This document shows positions 8,625 to 17,199 of a DNA stretch of 64,000 nt, piece by piece. The translations under genes were made by a program, and so were the position numbers. The notes below the pieces were generated by a model, which saw nothing but the letters and a program-made list of their open reading frames with translations, was not told the DNA's origin and did no database searches. The stretch comes from Nocardiopsis sp. FR4 (GTDB taxonomy: Bacteria > Actinomycetota > Actinomycetes > Streptosporangiales > Streptosporangiaceae): positions 1 to 64,000 of the forward strand of contig NZ_VWVV01000005.1 in NCBI RefSeq assembly GCF_009830945.1. The letters are read 5' to 3'. The stretch's first letter is position 1. Every line of letters starts with the position of its first letter.

Positions 8625-9013
8625 TCAGCGACCGCGGTGGCGGGCCAGCGCGCCCGGCTCCAGCAGGTGCCCCAGTTGGGCCCGCGCCAGCCGGTCCCGC
8701 AGCTCCGCCTGGTCGGTCTCCAGCGCCCGGGCGGCCCGGTCCAGGTTCCACCCCGCGCCGCGCAGCGCCCGCAGCAGGCGCCCGCGGCGGACCTGGGCGG
8801 CGGAGAGCCGGAAGCTCTTGAGGTAGGCGACGTGTCCGGTGTCGGTGCTGATCACCTCGCCGACGTGGTTGTCCTCCCCGCGCTGTCGCCGGTGCGGTAG
8901 GCGCCCCTGGCCACGACGGCGTGGAACAGGCCGACCCGGGCCAGCTCCAGCGCGTCGGCGTCGGGGTGGGGGCGGACCGTCAGCCGCTCCGCGGTGACCC
9001 GGAGGGTGGACAT
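8625..9013 (-). pseudogene. Broken gene: RNA-ligase-like N-terminus joined to a Fis-type HTH-like tail
   Basis: The ATG at 9013 has an AGGAAGGA site. The first about 43 residues (STLRVTAERLTVRPHPDADALELA-VGL-AVVARGAYRTGD) resemble the N-terminus of DRB0094/Rnl5-type RNA ligases. That frame closes at 8852. A second frame, joined near the C-run 8876-8879, encodes GEDNHVGEVISTDTGHVAYLKS and then a helical NLDRAARAL segment like a Fis-type DNA-binding helix, stopping at 8625. Ligase catalytic motifs (KxDG and later) are absent. It may be a remnant with an internal deletion, or a short chimeric gene with one base error. Confidence 0.4.
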
Positions 9014-9270
9014 GGAACGTCCTTCCTGGAGGGGAGGCGCTCTCGGACGGCGCCTCGGGGGCCGGTCCACTATGTCCGAACTCTCCCGGTGCCGCCAACG
9101 CCTTTTCCGCCGGGTGCCATGGGGCGGGGAGGCACCCGGGCGCGGAGGGTTGACCGGGCCGCCGCGCGCGGTGTACCGGTGTTGGGCGGCCGGAGAGCGG
9201 AGGTGCGGATGGGTGCCGTGTGCGTCGGCGGCGAGTGTTCCGCGGGCCCCGGACCGGGCCGGGACACGCC

Positions 9271-10449
9271 ATGATCGTCCTGGGCCTGTCCTCGGGAACC
9301 TCGGCCGACGGGATCGACGTCGCCGCCGCCCGCCTGGACCTGGACGGCGACCTCGTGTACCTGGCCCCGCTGGGCCACCGCACCGTGCCCTACCCCGACG
9401 ACCTGCGCCGGGAGCTCCGCGCCGCCCTGCCGCCCGCCGCCACCACCCTGGAGGCGGTGTGCCGCCTGGACACCGGTATCGGCCGCGCCTTCGCCGACGC
9501 GGCGCGGCGGGCCGACGAGGACCTGGCCGGGGGAGCGGCCGACCTGGTCGCCTCGCACGGCCAGACCCTCTTCCACTGGGTGGAGGGCGCCACCGCGCAC
9601 GGCACCCTGCAACTGGGCCAGCCCGCCTGGATCGCCGAGGCCACCGGTCTGCCCGTGGTCTCCGACCCGCGCGCCGCCGACGTGGCCGCGGGCGGACACG
9701 GTGCGCCCCTGGCCAGCCTGTTGGACGCCCTCCTGCTCGCCGACCGCCCCGCACCGGTCGCGGCCCTCAACCTCGGCGGCATCGCCAACGCCACCGTCGT
9801 GCGCCCGGGCGCCGCGCCGGTGGCCTTCGACACCGGCCCGGGCAACGCGCTCCTGGACACGGCGGCGCGCCGGGTGAGCGGCGGCCGGGCGGACTTCGAC
9901 GCCGACGGCGCGCTCGCCCGCTCCGGCCGTCCCGACCCCGTCCTCCTGGACCTCCTGCTGTCCGAGCCGTACTACCGCCTGGACCCGCCCAAGTCCACGG
10001 GACCGGAACTGTTCGGCCCCCGCCACCTCGACGCGGCCCTGGCCCGGGCGTCCGTCCCCGACCCCGCCGACCTTCTGGCCACCCTGACCGAGCTCACCGC
10101 CCTGACCGCCGCGCGGGCGCTGCGCCCGTACCGCGTGGCCGAGGTGTTCGCCTCCGGCGGCGGCACCCGCAACCCGGCCCTGATGGAACGCCTCGCCGCC
10201 CGCCTCCACCCGGCCCGCCTGGACACCGCCGACGCCCTCGGCCTGGACGGCGACGCCAAGGAGGCCTACCTGTTCGCCCTGATCGGCTTCTTCACCTGGC
10301 ACGGCCTGCCCGCGACCCTGCCCGGGTGCACCGGCGCCCGCCGGGCGACGGTGTCCGGACGCCTCACCCCGGGAGCCGGGCCGCTCCGGCTGCCAGACCC
10401 GGCCCCCGCCGTCCCCCGGCGCCTGCTCGTACGGGCGCCGGAGCGGTGA
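9271..10449 (+). CDS. anmK: Anhydro-N-acetylmuramic acid kinase
   Basis: 392 residues from ATG 9271, where the conserved MIVLGLSSGTSADGIDVAA begins. Phosphorylates and hydrolyses 1,6-anhydro-MurNAc to MurNAc-6-phosphate in cell-wall recycling. AnmK signatures include the N-terminal GTSADGID, VASHGQTLFHW, DPRAADVAAGG-GAPL, LNLGGIAN, FDTGPGNALLD and the C-terminal FASGGGTRNPALM. Length matches the family. A sodium/solute symporter gene begins 36 nt downstream, and the pair is probably co-transcribed. The upstream gap 9014-9270 shows only the likely promoter region. Confidence 0.92.
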   Translation: MIVLGLSSGTSADGIDVAAARLDLDGDLVYLAPLGHRTVPYPDDLRRELRAALPPAATTLEAVCRLDTGIGRAFADAARRADEDLAGGAADLVASHGQTLFHWVEGATAHGTLQLGQPAWIAEATGLPVVSDPRAADVAAGGHGAPLASLLDALLLADRPAPVAALNLGGIANATVVRPGAAPVAFDTGPGNALLDTAARRVSGGRADFDADGALARSGRPDPVLLDLLLSEPYYRLDPPKSTGPELFGPRHLDAALARASVPDPADLLATLTELTALTAARALRPYRVAEVFASGGGTRNPALMERLAARLHPARLDTADALGLDGDAKEAYLFALIGFFTWHGLPATLPGCTGARRATVSGRLTPGAGPLRLPDPAPAVPRRLLVRAPER

Positions 10450-10485
10450 CCCCGCCCGCACACCCCCACCCCGGAAAGGCCCGCC

Positions 10486-11988
10486 GTGCAACCCATCGAC
10501 CTCGTGGTCATCGCGGTGTACCTGCTGTGCTCCGCCTGGCTGGGCCTGCGGCTGTCCGGCCGCCAGCGCGACGCCAGGGACTACTTCGTCGGTAGCCGCC
10601 AGCTGCCCTGGTGGGCGGTGTGCCTGTCGGTGGTGGCCACCGAGACCAGCGCCCTGACGGTGATCAGCGTCCCGGGGGTGGCCTACCTGGGCGACGTCAC
10701 GTTCCTCCAGGTGGCGGTCGGCTACCTCCTCGGGCGCGTGGTCGTCGCCTTCCTCCTGCTGCCCCGCTACTTCCGGGGCGGGATGACCACCGCCTACACC
10801 TACCTCGGGCTGCGCTTCGGCCGCGCCATGCAGGGCACCGCCTCGGTGGCCTTCCTGGGCACCCGGCTGCTCGCCGACGGGGTGCGCCTGTTCGCGGCGG
10901 CCATCCCGGTGAAGATCGTGCTGGGCGCCTACGGCCTGGACCTGTCCTACTTCGCGATCATCGCGGTGCTGGGCGCCGTGACGGCCCTGTACACCCTCGT
11001 CGGCGGCATCCGGGCCGTGGTCTGGGTGGACGTGCTCCAGATGGGCCTGTACGCGGTGGGCGGCGCGGTCGCGCTCGCGGTCCTCACCGCCGGCCTGGAC
11101 GTGAACTTCCTGGCGGTGGCCGCGGAGGAGGGCAAGACCCGCTTCCTGGACCTGACCTCCGACCCGGTCTCCTCGCCCTACGCGACGGTGACCGCGGTGC
11201 TGGGCGGCGCCGTGCTCTCCACCGCCTCCCACGGAGCCGACCAGATCATCGTGCAGCGGCTGCTGGGCTGCCGCAGCCTGCGGGACGCGCAGAAGGCGGT
11301 GATCGGCAGCGCCGTGGTGGTCTTCCTCCAGTTCGCCCTCTTCCTCACCCTGGGGCTGGCCCTGTACTCCTACTTCGGCGGCGCACCGGTGGCGGAGCTG
11401 GGCCTGGACAGCTCCGACGAGCTCTTCCCGACCTTCGTGGTCGAGGGCCTGCCCGCCGGGCTGTCCGGTCTGCTGCTCGCCGGGGTGATGGCCAGCGCGA
11501 TGAGCACCCTGTCGTCCTCGCTGTCGGCCCTGTCCTCCTCGACCATGACGGACCTGTACGAGCGCCTCACCCGCCGCCCGCCCGACCCCGCCCGGGGGCT
11601 GCGGCTCAGCCGCCTGTTCACCCTGGGCTGGGCGCTGGTGTTCGTGGGCGCGGCGGCGCTGTTCACCGGGACCGACAACCCCGTCGTCGAACTCGGGCTG
11701 TCCGTGGCGAGCCTGACCTACGGCGGCCTGCTCGGCGCCTTCCTCCTGGGCCTGTGGGTGCCCCGGGCCCGCCAGGCCGACGCCGTGCTGGCGTTCGCCG
11801 CCGCCGTGGCGACCATGGCCTGGCTGTTCCTCTTCCGACCCGGGCTGGTCGGGTTCACCTGGTACACCGCGATCGGCGCGTCGGTCGTGCTGGCACTGGG
11901 CTTCACGCTCTCGCTGCGCCACCGCGGGCCGGGCCCCGCAGCGGACACCGCCGCGGAGCCCTCACCCCGGGAGGGCGAGCGGACCTGA
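10486..11988 (+). CDS. Sodium/solute symporter (SSS family)
   Basis: 500 residues from GTG 10486 with GGAAAGG at 10472-10478. About 13 membrane segments are apparent. The SSS features include the N-terminal DYFVGSRQLPWWAVCLSVVATETSALT stretch (sodium-site region) and ASAMSTLSSSLSALSS in the later core. Related proteins import sugars, sialic acid or other solutes with sodium. Location directly behind anmK suggests a wall-derived amino sugar or anhydro sugar as substrate; this is inference from neighbourhood. Confidence 0.87.
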   Translation: MQPIDLVVIAVYLLCSAWLGLRLSGRQRDARDYFVGSRQLPWWAVCLSVVATETSALTVISVPGVAYLGDVTFLQVAVGYLLGRVVVAFLLLPRYFRGGMTTAYTYLGLRFGRAMQGTASVAFLGTRLLADGVRLFAAAIPVKIVLGAYGLDLSYFAIIAVLGAVTALYTLVGGIRAVVWVDVLQMGLYAVGGAVALAVLTAGLDVNFLAVAAEEGKTRFLDLTSDPVSSPYATVTAVLGGAVLSTASHGADQIIVQRLLGCRSLRDAQKAVIGSAVVVFLQFALFLTLGLALYSYFGGAPVAELGLDSSDELFPTFVVEGLPAGLSGLLLAGVMASAMSTLSSSLSALSSSTMTDLYERLTRRPPDPARGLRLSRLFTLGWALVFVGAAALFTGTDNPVVELGLSVASLTYGGLLGAFLLGLWVPRARQADAVLAFAAAVATMAWLFLFRPGLVGFTWYTAIGASVVLALGFTLSLRHRGPGPAADTAAEPSPREGERT

Positions 11989-12006
11989 GGTCCGCCCGCG
12001 GGGATT

Positions 12007-12483
12007 TCAGCACCGGTCCTCCTCGGCCGCGCGCTTCCAGCGCTCCGCGTCCGCGTCGGAGACCTCGACGGGCACCTCGGCGGGCTGGGTGATCCGGATG
12101 TGGTTGCCGAACGGGTCGCGCAGCGCGCAGTCCACGCCGTAGGGCTGCTCCACCGGCTCCTGGGTGAACTCCACGCCCCGCGCGCGGAGCTTGTCGTAGG
12201 CGGCCCGGCAGTCATCCGTGGTGAGGATGCAGGCCACGCCCAGGGCGCCCTTGGTCAGCAGGTCGCGCAGCTGGGCCGCGGTCTCCTCGCTGTGCACGGG
12301 CGGCCCGGGGACCTCCAGGAGCAGCTGGCGCGCGGGGTCCTCGGGCAGCGCCACGGTCAGCCAGCGCATGAAGCCCATGTCGACGTCGTTGGTGACCTGG
12401 AAGCCGAGCTTGCCGACGTAGAAGTCGAGCGCCTCGTCCTGGTCCAGGACGGTGACCGAGGTGATGTTGATCGCGTTGAACAT
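12007..12483 (-). CDS. VOC-family (glyoxalase/bleomycin-resistance fold) protein
   Basis: 158 residues from ATG 12483. Two VOC half-modules: NAINITSVTVLDQDEALDFYVGKLGFQV and later ILTTDDCRAAYDKLRARGVEF followed by the DPFGNHIRI metal-site motif. Such proteins include glyoxalases, dioxygenases and drug-binding proteins. It lies 35 nt behind an AraC-type regulator in the same direction, a common pair in actinomycetes, and is probably its co-transcribed partner. Exact substrate unknown. Confidence 0.85.
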   Translation of the reverse strand: MFNAINITSVTVLDQDEALDFYVGKLGFQVTNDVDMGFMRWLTVALPEDPARQLLLEVPGPPVHSEETAAQLRDLLTKGALGVACILTTDDCRAAYDKLRARGVEFTQEPVEQPYGVDCALRDPFGNHIRITQPAEVPVEVSDADAERWKRAAEEDRC

Positions 12484-12518
12484 GGTGTCCACGCTAGTGC
12501 GCGGGTCTTCCGGCGGGC

Positions 12519-12917
12519 TTATCCGAAACTGCTCGGCCGCACCCAGGCCTTGACGAAGCACACCGGCGCCTCCGGTGCCCCGGCCGCCTCGGCGCGGTAG
12601 CGCGTGGGGGAGGAGCCCACCACCGACTGGAAGGTGCGGCTGAAGGTGCCGAAGCTGTCGTAGCCGACCGCGAGCGCGATCTCGGTGACGGTGCGGTCGG
12701 TCTGGCGCAGCAGCGCCATCGCCCGCTCGATCCGGCGGCGCTGGAGGTAGCGGTGGGGGGTCTCGCCGAACACGGCGCGGAAGGAACGGGTGAAGTGCGC
12801 GGGCGACATCAGCGCCACCCGCGCCAGCGCGGGGACGTCCAGCGGCTCGGCGAAGCTCCGGTCCATGGCGTCCCGGGCGCGCAGCAGCCGCCGGTTGCGG
12901 TCCTCGTTCGGTTCCAT
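12519..12917 (-). CDS. AraC-family helix-turn-helix regulator (stand-alone DNA-binding domain)
   Basis: 132 residues. Consists almost entirely of the two-HTH AraC/XylS domain: LDVPALARVALMSPAHFTRSFRAVFGETPHRYLQRRRIERA and the second HTH VTEIALAVGYDSFGTFSRTFQ-VG-SPTRYR. No ligand-binding domain is present, apart from a short C-terminal tail APVCFVKAWVRPSSFG. It precedes and probably controls the VOC gene. Confidence 0.88.
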   Translation of the reverse strand: MEPNEDRNRRLLRARDAMDRSFAEPLDVPALARVALMSPAHFTRSFRAVFGETPHRYLQRRRIERAMALLRQTDRTVTEIALAVGYDSFGTFSRTFQSVVGSSPTRYRAEAAGAPEAPVCFVKAWVRPSSFG

Positions 12918-13101
12918 GACGTCAACCTAGGCCCCTGGTCGGACAGAGCGCCGGGGCCCGCCCGGGCCTTCCTGCGGGGACGGCGGACGGGACGCCGCTG
13001 CGAGGGGTGCCCGGTGTGGTGTATCCAGGAGGGAACCACCGGCTGACGGCGGTCCCCCGGCGCCCGGCACCGGCCGGCGGGGAGCGTAGGGGAGGAGGGC
13101 C

Positions 13102-13773
13102 GTGTCGGACAGGCAAGGTCGTATCCGTGTGTTCTTGCTCGACGACCACGACATCGTGCGCCGCGGTATCACGGCGCTGCTGTCGGAGGAGGAGGACATC
13201 GAGGTCGTCGGTGAGGCGGCGAGCGCGGGCGAGGCGGTCGCCCGCATCCGCGCCGTGCGCCCCGACGTGGCGGTCCTGGACGTGCGGCTGCCCGACGGCA
13301 GCGGCGTCGAGGTCTGCCGGGAGGTCCGTTCGCTCATGCCGGAGCTGCGCTGCCTCATGCTCACCTCCTACGCCGACGACGACGCCCTCTACGACGCGGT
13401 CATGGCCGGGGCGTCCGGGTACGTGCTCAAGCAGATCCACGGCTCGGATTTGGTGGGGGCCGTGCGCACCCTGCACGCGGGCGGCTCCCTGCTCGACCCG
13501 CGCAGCACCGACCTGATGATGCGGCGGATCCGCGAGCAGGCCACCCGCGAGGACCCCCTCTCCGCGCTCACCGAGAAGGAGCGGCGCGTCTTCGAGCTGA
13601 TCGGCGAGGGGCTCACCAACCGGCAGATCGGCGAGCGCATGTACCTGGCCGAGAAGACGGTCAAGAACTACGTCTCCTCGGTGCCGTCCAAGCTGGAGAT
13701 GCGGCGCCGCACCCAGGCGGCGGCCTTCGCCGCCCGGATCCGGGCCGAGTCGGCCCGCCCGCCCCGGGAGTGA
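13102..13773 (+). CDS. NarL/DevR-type response regulator
   Basis: 223 residues from GTG 13102 behind GGAGGAGG. Receiver domain with acidic pair Asp14-Asp15 and phospho-acceptor Asp60 in [10 protein letters not shown], the conserved TS near residue 87 and Lys in YVLKQI. The C-terminal LuxR HTH runs [37 protein letters not shown]. It closely resembles DevR/DosR, the hypoxia/NO dormancy regulator of mycobacteria, and the matching kinase is at 14957 beyond a divergently oriented USP gene. The recognition-helix end reads [10 protein letters not shown], with a Pro where Leu/Ala is usual. Confidence 0.88.
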   Translation: [223 protein letters not shown]

Positions 13774-13793
13774 CGCCGCCTCCCGGGCCCCGC

Positions 13794-14657
13794 TCAGCCC
13801 GGGTGGACCACCATGACGGGGCAGTGCGCGTGGTGCAGCAGGCCGTGCGCCGTGGAGCCGAGGGCGAAGCGGGTCAGGCCGTGCAGGCCGCTCGCCCCGA
13901 CCACGGCCAGGCGGGAGTTCCTCGTCGCCCCTTCCAGGACCTCGGCGGCGCGGCCCTCGACCACCTCGGTGTGCACGTGCACCGACGGGTACCGCCTCCG
14001 CCACGGAGCGAGCGCCTCCTCCAGGTCCCGCCCCTCGGCGGCGTTGGTCTCCTCGGGGGTGGCCGTCCTGGGGACCAGCGGCGACACCGCCGCCAGCGGC
14101 CACTCCCACACGCGTACGACCCGCAGCTGCTGCGAGCTGGCGGCGGCGGCCTCGAAGGCCTCGGCCAGCGGCCGCTCGCCGTGGACCGAGCCGCCCTGGC
14201 CCACGACCACCTCCGTGCGCTCCCGCGCCTGCGGTTCCCCGCCCATCACCACGACCGGCGTCGGAGAGTGCGCGGCCACCCGGTAGGCCACCGAACCCAG
14301 CTTCAGGCCCGGGAAGCCGCCGCGTCCGCGCGGGCCGACCACCACCAGGGCGGTCGACTCCTCCCTGGCCTTCTGGAGCAGGGCGTGCGTGGGCGCCTCC
14401 CTGACCACGAGCCTGTCCACGCCCAGGTCCGGGGCGGTGGCCGAGACCCGCTCCTCCGCCTGGTCCAGGGCCTGGAGCGCGATCTTGTCGATCTCCCGCT
14501 GGGACCAGACGAAGGCCGACTCCTCCGGCGAGGGGGCGGGGAAGGCCATGAGCAGGCACAGGCGCAGGCCCCGCCGCCGGGCCTCCGCCGCCGCCCACTC
14601 CGCCGCTCCGAGACTGGCCTCGGAACCGTCCACACCCGCGACGACCGATCGCTCCAT
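13794..14657 (-). CDS. Tandem universal stress protein
   Basis: 287 residues from ATG 14657 with GGAGGTGG upstream. Two USP domains: the first starts RSVVAGVDGSEASLGAAEWA and carries LVVVGPRGRGGFPGLKLGSVAY; the second ends RLAVVGASGLHGLTRFALGSTAHGLLHHA-CPVMVVHPG. The G-2x-G-9x-G(S/T) ATP-binding pattern is visible in both. Tandem USPs of this type sit next to DevR/DevS (Rv3134c-like arrangement) and respond to hypoxia. It lies between the regulator and the kinase, on the opposite strand. Confidence 0.9.
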   Translation of the reverse strand: MERSVVAGVDGSEASLGAAEWAAAEARRRGLRLCLLMAFPAPSPEESAFVWSQREIDKIALQALDQAEERVSATAPDLGVDRLVVREAPTHALLQKAREESTALVVVGPRGRGGFPGLKLGSVAYRVAAHSPTPVVVMGGEPQARERTEVVVGQGGSVHGERPLAEAFEAAAASSQQLRVVRVWEWPLAAVSPLVPRTATPEETNAAEGRDLEEALAPWRRRYPSVHVHTEVVEGRAAEVLEGATRNSRLAVVGASGLHGLTRFALGSTAHGLLHHAHCPVMVVHPG

Positions 14658-14721
14658 CACGCCACCTCCGTTGCTGTCGGGTTCACCGTTCTGCCCACCA
14701 TCGTGGCTGGCGGGCCACGAG

Positions 14722-14819
14722 GGGACGTCCCGCGCGGGTCCTCGATCCACCCGCCAAGGTCCCGTGGAACGCCCCTACCCGCGGGACGGAGGGCCCACCA
14801 CGCCGCGGACCAAGGTCCT
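14722..14819. promoter_or_regulatory. Candidate DevR-box region between USP and kinase genes
   Basis: The 299-base gap 14658-14956 carries GGGACGTCCC (14722-14731), GGGAC-N4-GGCCC (14783-14796) and CGGAC-N4-GTCCT (14806-14819). The last two resemble the mycobacterial DosR core GGGAC-N4-GTCCC with one and two mismatches. They lie between divergent genes expected to be DevR targets. Binding is inferred only. Confidence 0.4.
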
Positions 14820-14956
14820 GTCCGACCCGGTGCTGACGCGGCCGTCGCGGCGGGGAGCACCGTCCGGGGACTGGGTCCCGGGGTCCCGTTACACTCGGTT
14901 CCGGGCGGTTTCGTTCCCACCCCGCAGCGGTGCACGCAGGAATGACGGAGATACCC

Positions 14957-16684
14957 ATGTCCGAGACCGATCCCGCCGCCGCGTGTGAGCGCCCGCTGGT
15001 GCCCCGTATGCGGCTCGACGAACTCCTCCTGGAACTGCAGTCGCACATCGACACGGTCATGCTCACCAGGGACAGGATGCGCTCCCTGCTGGAGGCCGTG
15101 GTCACCATCGGCACGGGCCTGGACCTGGAGACCATGCTGCGCCGCGTCGTCGAGGCGGCGATGGCCCTGGTCGACGCGCGCTACGGGGCGCTCGGGATCC
15201 TCGACGACGCCGGGGGCCTACAGCAGTTCATCCCCGTCGGGCTGACCGAGGAGGAGGTCGCCGCGATCGAGCACTGGCCCGAGGGCAGGGGGCTGCTGGG
15301 CCTGCTGCTCAAGAACCCCCAGCCCCTGCGCCTGGCCGACCTGTCCGAGCACCCCGAGTCGCACGGCTTCCCCGCGGGCCACCCGCCCATGCGCGCCTTC
15401 CTCGGCGTGCCGATCCTGGTCCGCGACGAGGTGTTCGGCAACCTCTACCTGACCGAGAAGGTCGGGGGCGGAACCTTCGACGAGGACGACGAGACGGTCG
15501 TCACGGCCCTGGCCACCGCCGCCGGTGTGGCCATCGAGAACGCCCGGCTCTACGACGAGACCCGGCGCCGCGAGGTCTGGCTGGAGGCCTCCGACCAGAT
15601 CACCACCCAGCTGCTCACCGGAAGCGACACCGCCGAGGTCCTGCACCTCATCGCGCGCCGGGCGCGCGACATGTCCGGCGCGGACCTGGCCGCCATCCTC
15701 ACCGGGGAGGAAGGGAACCAGCGGCTGACCGTGCGGGTCGCCGACGGCGGCGGTGAGGAGGCGATCACGGGCCGGACGGTGCCCGTGGAGGGCTCGCTCA
15801 CCGGCCGGGTCTTCCGGGACGGCGACCCCCTCATCACCGACATCGGCCGCTCCGGCGTGGAGGTCAGCCCCCCGCTGGACGGACTCGGCCTCGGACCGGT
15901 CCTGGCCGTACCGCTGGGAGCGCAGGGGAGCGCGCAGGGCGTCCTCCTGCTCGGCCGCAGAGTGGGCACACCCCCCTTCACCCCCGCCCACCTGCACCTG
16001 CTGCACACCTTCACCGGGCACGCGGCCGTGGCGCTGGAGCTGGCCGAGGCCCGGGTGGGCTCCGAGCGCCTGTCCCTGCTGGAGGACCGCGACCGCATCG
16101 CCAAGGACCTGCACGACGTGGTGATCCAGCGGCTCTTCAGCGTCGGGATGTCGCTGATGAGCTCCGTGCGCCAGGTGGGGGAACCGCGTTCGGCCCAGCG
16201 CATCCGCCAGGCCGTCGACGACATCGACGACACCATCCGCCAGATCCGGACCACCGTCTTCGCGCTCCAGGACCTGGGCGGGGAGGACTCCCCCTGGCTG
16301 CGCAACCAGGTCCTGGAGGTGGTCAACGCCGCGACCGGCTCCCTCGGCTTCAGCGCGGGACTGCGGCTGGACGGCCCCATCGACGGCCTGGTCCCCGACG
16401 AGGTCGCCGAGCACGTCCTCGCGGTTCTGCGTGAGGCCCTGTCCAACGCGGCCCGCCACGCGCGTGCCTCACGCGTGGACGTGCGCGTGGACGCGGGCGC
16501 GCGGGTGACGGTCGAGGTGGAGGACGACGGGACCGGCCTCCCCGAGGAGGGACGCCGCAGCGGTCTGCGCAACCTGGCCGACCGGGCCTCGGCTCTGGGC
16601 GGGACCTTCGAGGCCGGCCCGGGGCCGCTCGGCGGGACCAGGCTGCACTGGAGCGTGCCGTTGGAGCAGGAGCCGACCGGCTGA
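14957..16684 (+). CDS. DevS/DosS-like GAF-domain sensor histidine kinase
   Basis: 575 residues from ATG 14957 (ACGGAG 6 nt upstream; ATGs at 14930 and 14942 are alternatives). Order: two GAF domains (about residues 55-200 and 220-370), HisKA_3 dimerisation box DRDRIAKDLHDVVIQRLFSVG with the phospho-His in DLHD, then HATPase_c with REALSNAARHARAS, EDDGTGLP and SGLRNLADRA. Size and segments such as GHPPMRAFLGVPILVRDEVF match DosS/DosT of M. tuberculosis, whose GAF-A haem ligand His falls in a similar HPPM context; a His is kept here. Likely senses O2/NO/redox and phosphorylates the regulator at 13102. Confidence 0.88.
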   Translation: MSETDPAAACERPLVPRMRLDELLLELQSHIDTVMLTRDRMRSLLEAVVTIGTGLDLETMLRRVVEAAMALVDARYGALGILDDAGGLQQFIPVGLTEEEVAAIEHWPEGRGLLGLLLKNPQPLRLADLSEHPESHGFPAGHPPMRAFLGVPILVRDEVFGNLYLTEKVGGGTFDEDDETVVTALATAAGVAIENARLYDETRRREVWLEASDQITTQLLTGSDTAEVLHLIARRARDMSGADLAAILTGEEGNQRLTVRVADGGGEEAITGRTVPVEGSLTGRVFRDGDPLITDIGRSGVEVSPPLDGLGLGPVLAVPLGAQGSAQGVLLLGRRVGTPPFTPAHLHLLHTFTGHAAVALELAEARVGSERLSLLEDRDRIAKDLHDVVIQRLFSVGMSLMSSVRQVGEPRSAQRIRQAVDDIDDTIRQIRTTVFALQDLGGEDSPWLRNQVLEVVNAATGSLGFSAGLRLDGPIDGLVPDEVAEHVLAVLREALSNAARHARASRVDVRVDAGARVTVEVEDDGTGLPEEGRRSGLRNLADRASALGGTFEAGPGPLGGTRLHWSVPLEQEPTG

Positions 16685-16689
16685 GCCGG

Positions 16690-16756
16690 GCCGTTCAGAC
16701 CGCCGCGGCCGCGTGAGCCCACCACGATCAGGTCGGCGCCCCCCGCCTCCACCGCC
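16690..16756 (-). pseudogene. Fragment of a universal stress protein
   Basis: The minus strand just past the kinase gene encodes EAGGADLIVVGSRGRGGLNG, the characteristic core of a USP domain, with no start, no remaining domain and no proper end. It is a relic, perhaps of a duplicate USP gene. Boundaries are approximate. Confidence 0.5.
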
Positions 16757-16771
16757 GAGCCGGAACCGCGG

Positions 16772-17175
16772 GTGCGCGGACTCGACCCGGACGAGTGCAT
16801 GGCGCCCATCAGGCCCGGGGGAGTGGGAAGGGCCGCCTTCGCGGAGGAGGGCCGGGCCCCGGTCGTCCTTCCGGTGAACTACGCCGTTCTCCGGGGGACG
16901 TCGTCATCCTGACCGCGCCCGGCGGACGGACCGCCGACCACACCGGCGGCCCCCTCGCCTTCGAGGTCGACCGGCTCGACGAAACCCTGAGCGAGGGGTG
17001 GAGCGTGCTGGTCTGCGGCCCCGCGAGCGTGGTGGACGACCCCGGGGAGGCCGAGGCCCTCAGGAACGCGGTTCCGCTGCGGCCCTGGGCGGGGGGAGCG
17101 CGGGGACTCCCCGTCCGCATCACGCCGACGAGTGTGGGCGGGCGCCGGGCCGAGTCCGGCAGACTCCTGCGTTGA
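16772..17175 (+). pseudogene. Pyridoxamine-phosphate-oxidase-like flavin protein, frameshifted
   Basis: One frame reads VRGLDPDECM then GVGRAAFAEEGRAPVVLPVNYAVLRG. The next, reached by adding one G to the run 16893-16897, continues DVVILTAPGG and AFEVDRLDETLSEGWSVLVCG to a stop at 17175. Together these form the usual PPOX-type protein (GVGRLA-PVVLPVNY-D-VVFRT). Such flavin/F420-binding proteins often accompany USPs and DevR/DevS systems. GTG 16772 is the most upstream plausible start. Either a decayed gene or a sequence error. Confidence 0.6.
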
Positions 17176-17199
17176 GTCCTCCCCGGGGGCCGGGCCGCG

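Noticed and set aside
14722-14731. GGGACGTCCC as a DevR box
   Set aside because: It lacks the 4-nt spacer between half sites in the DosR consensus. It is kept only as part of the candidate region, not as a box by itself.
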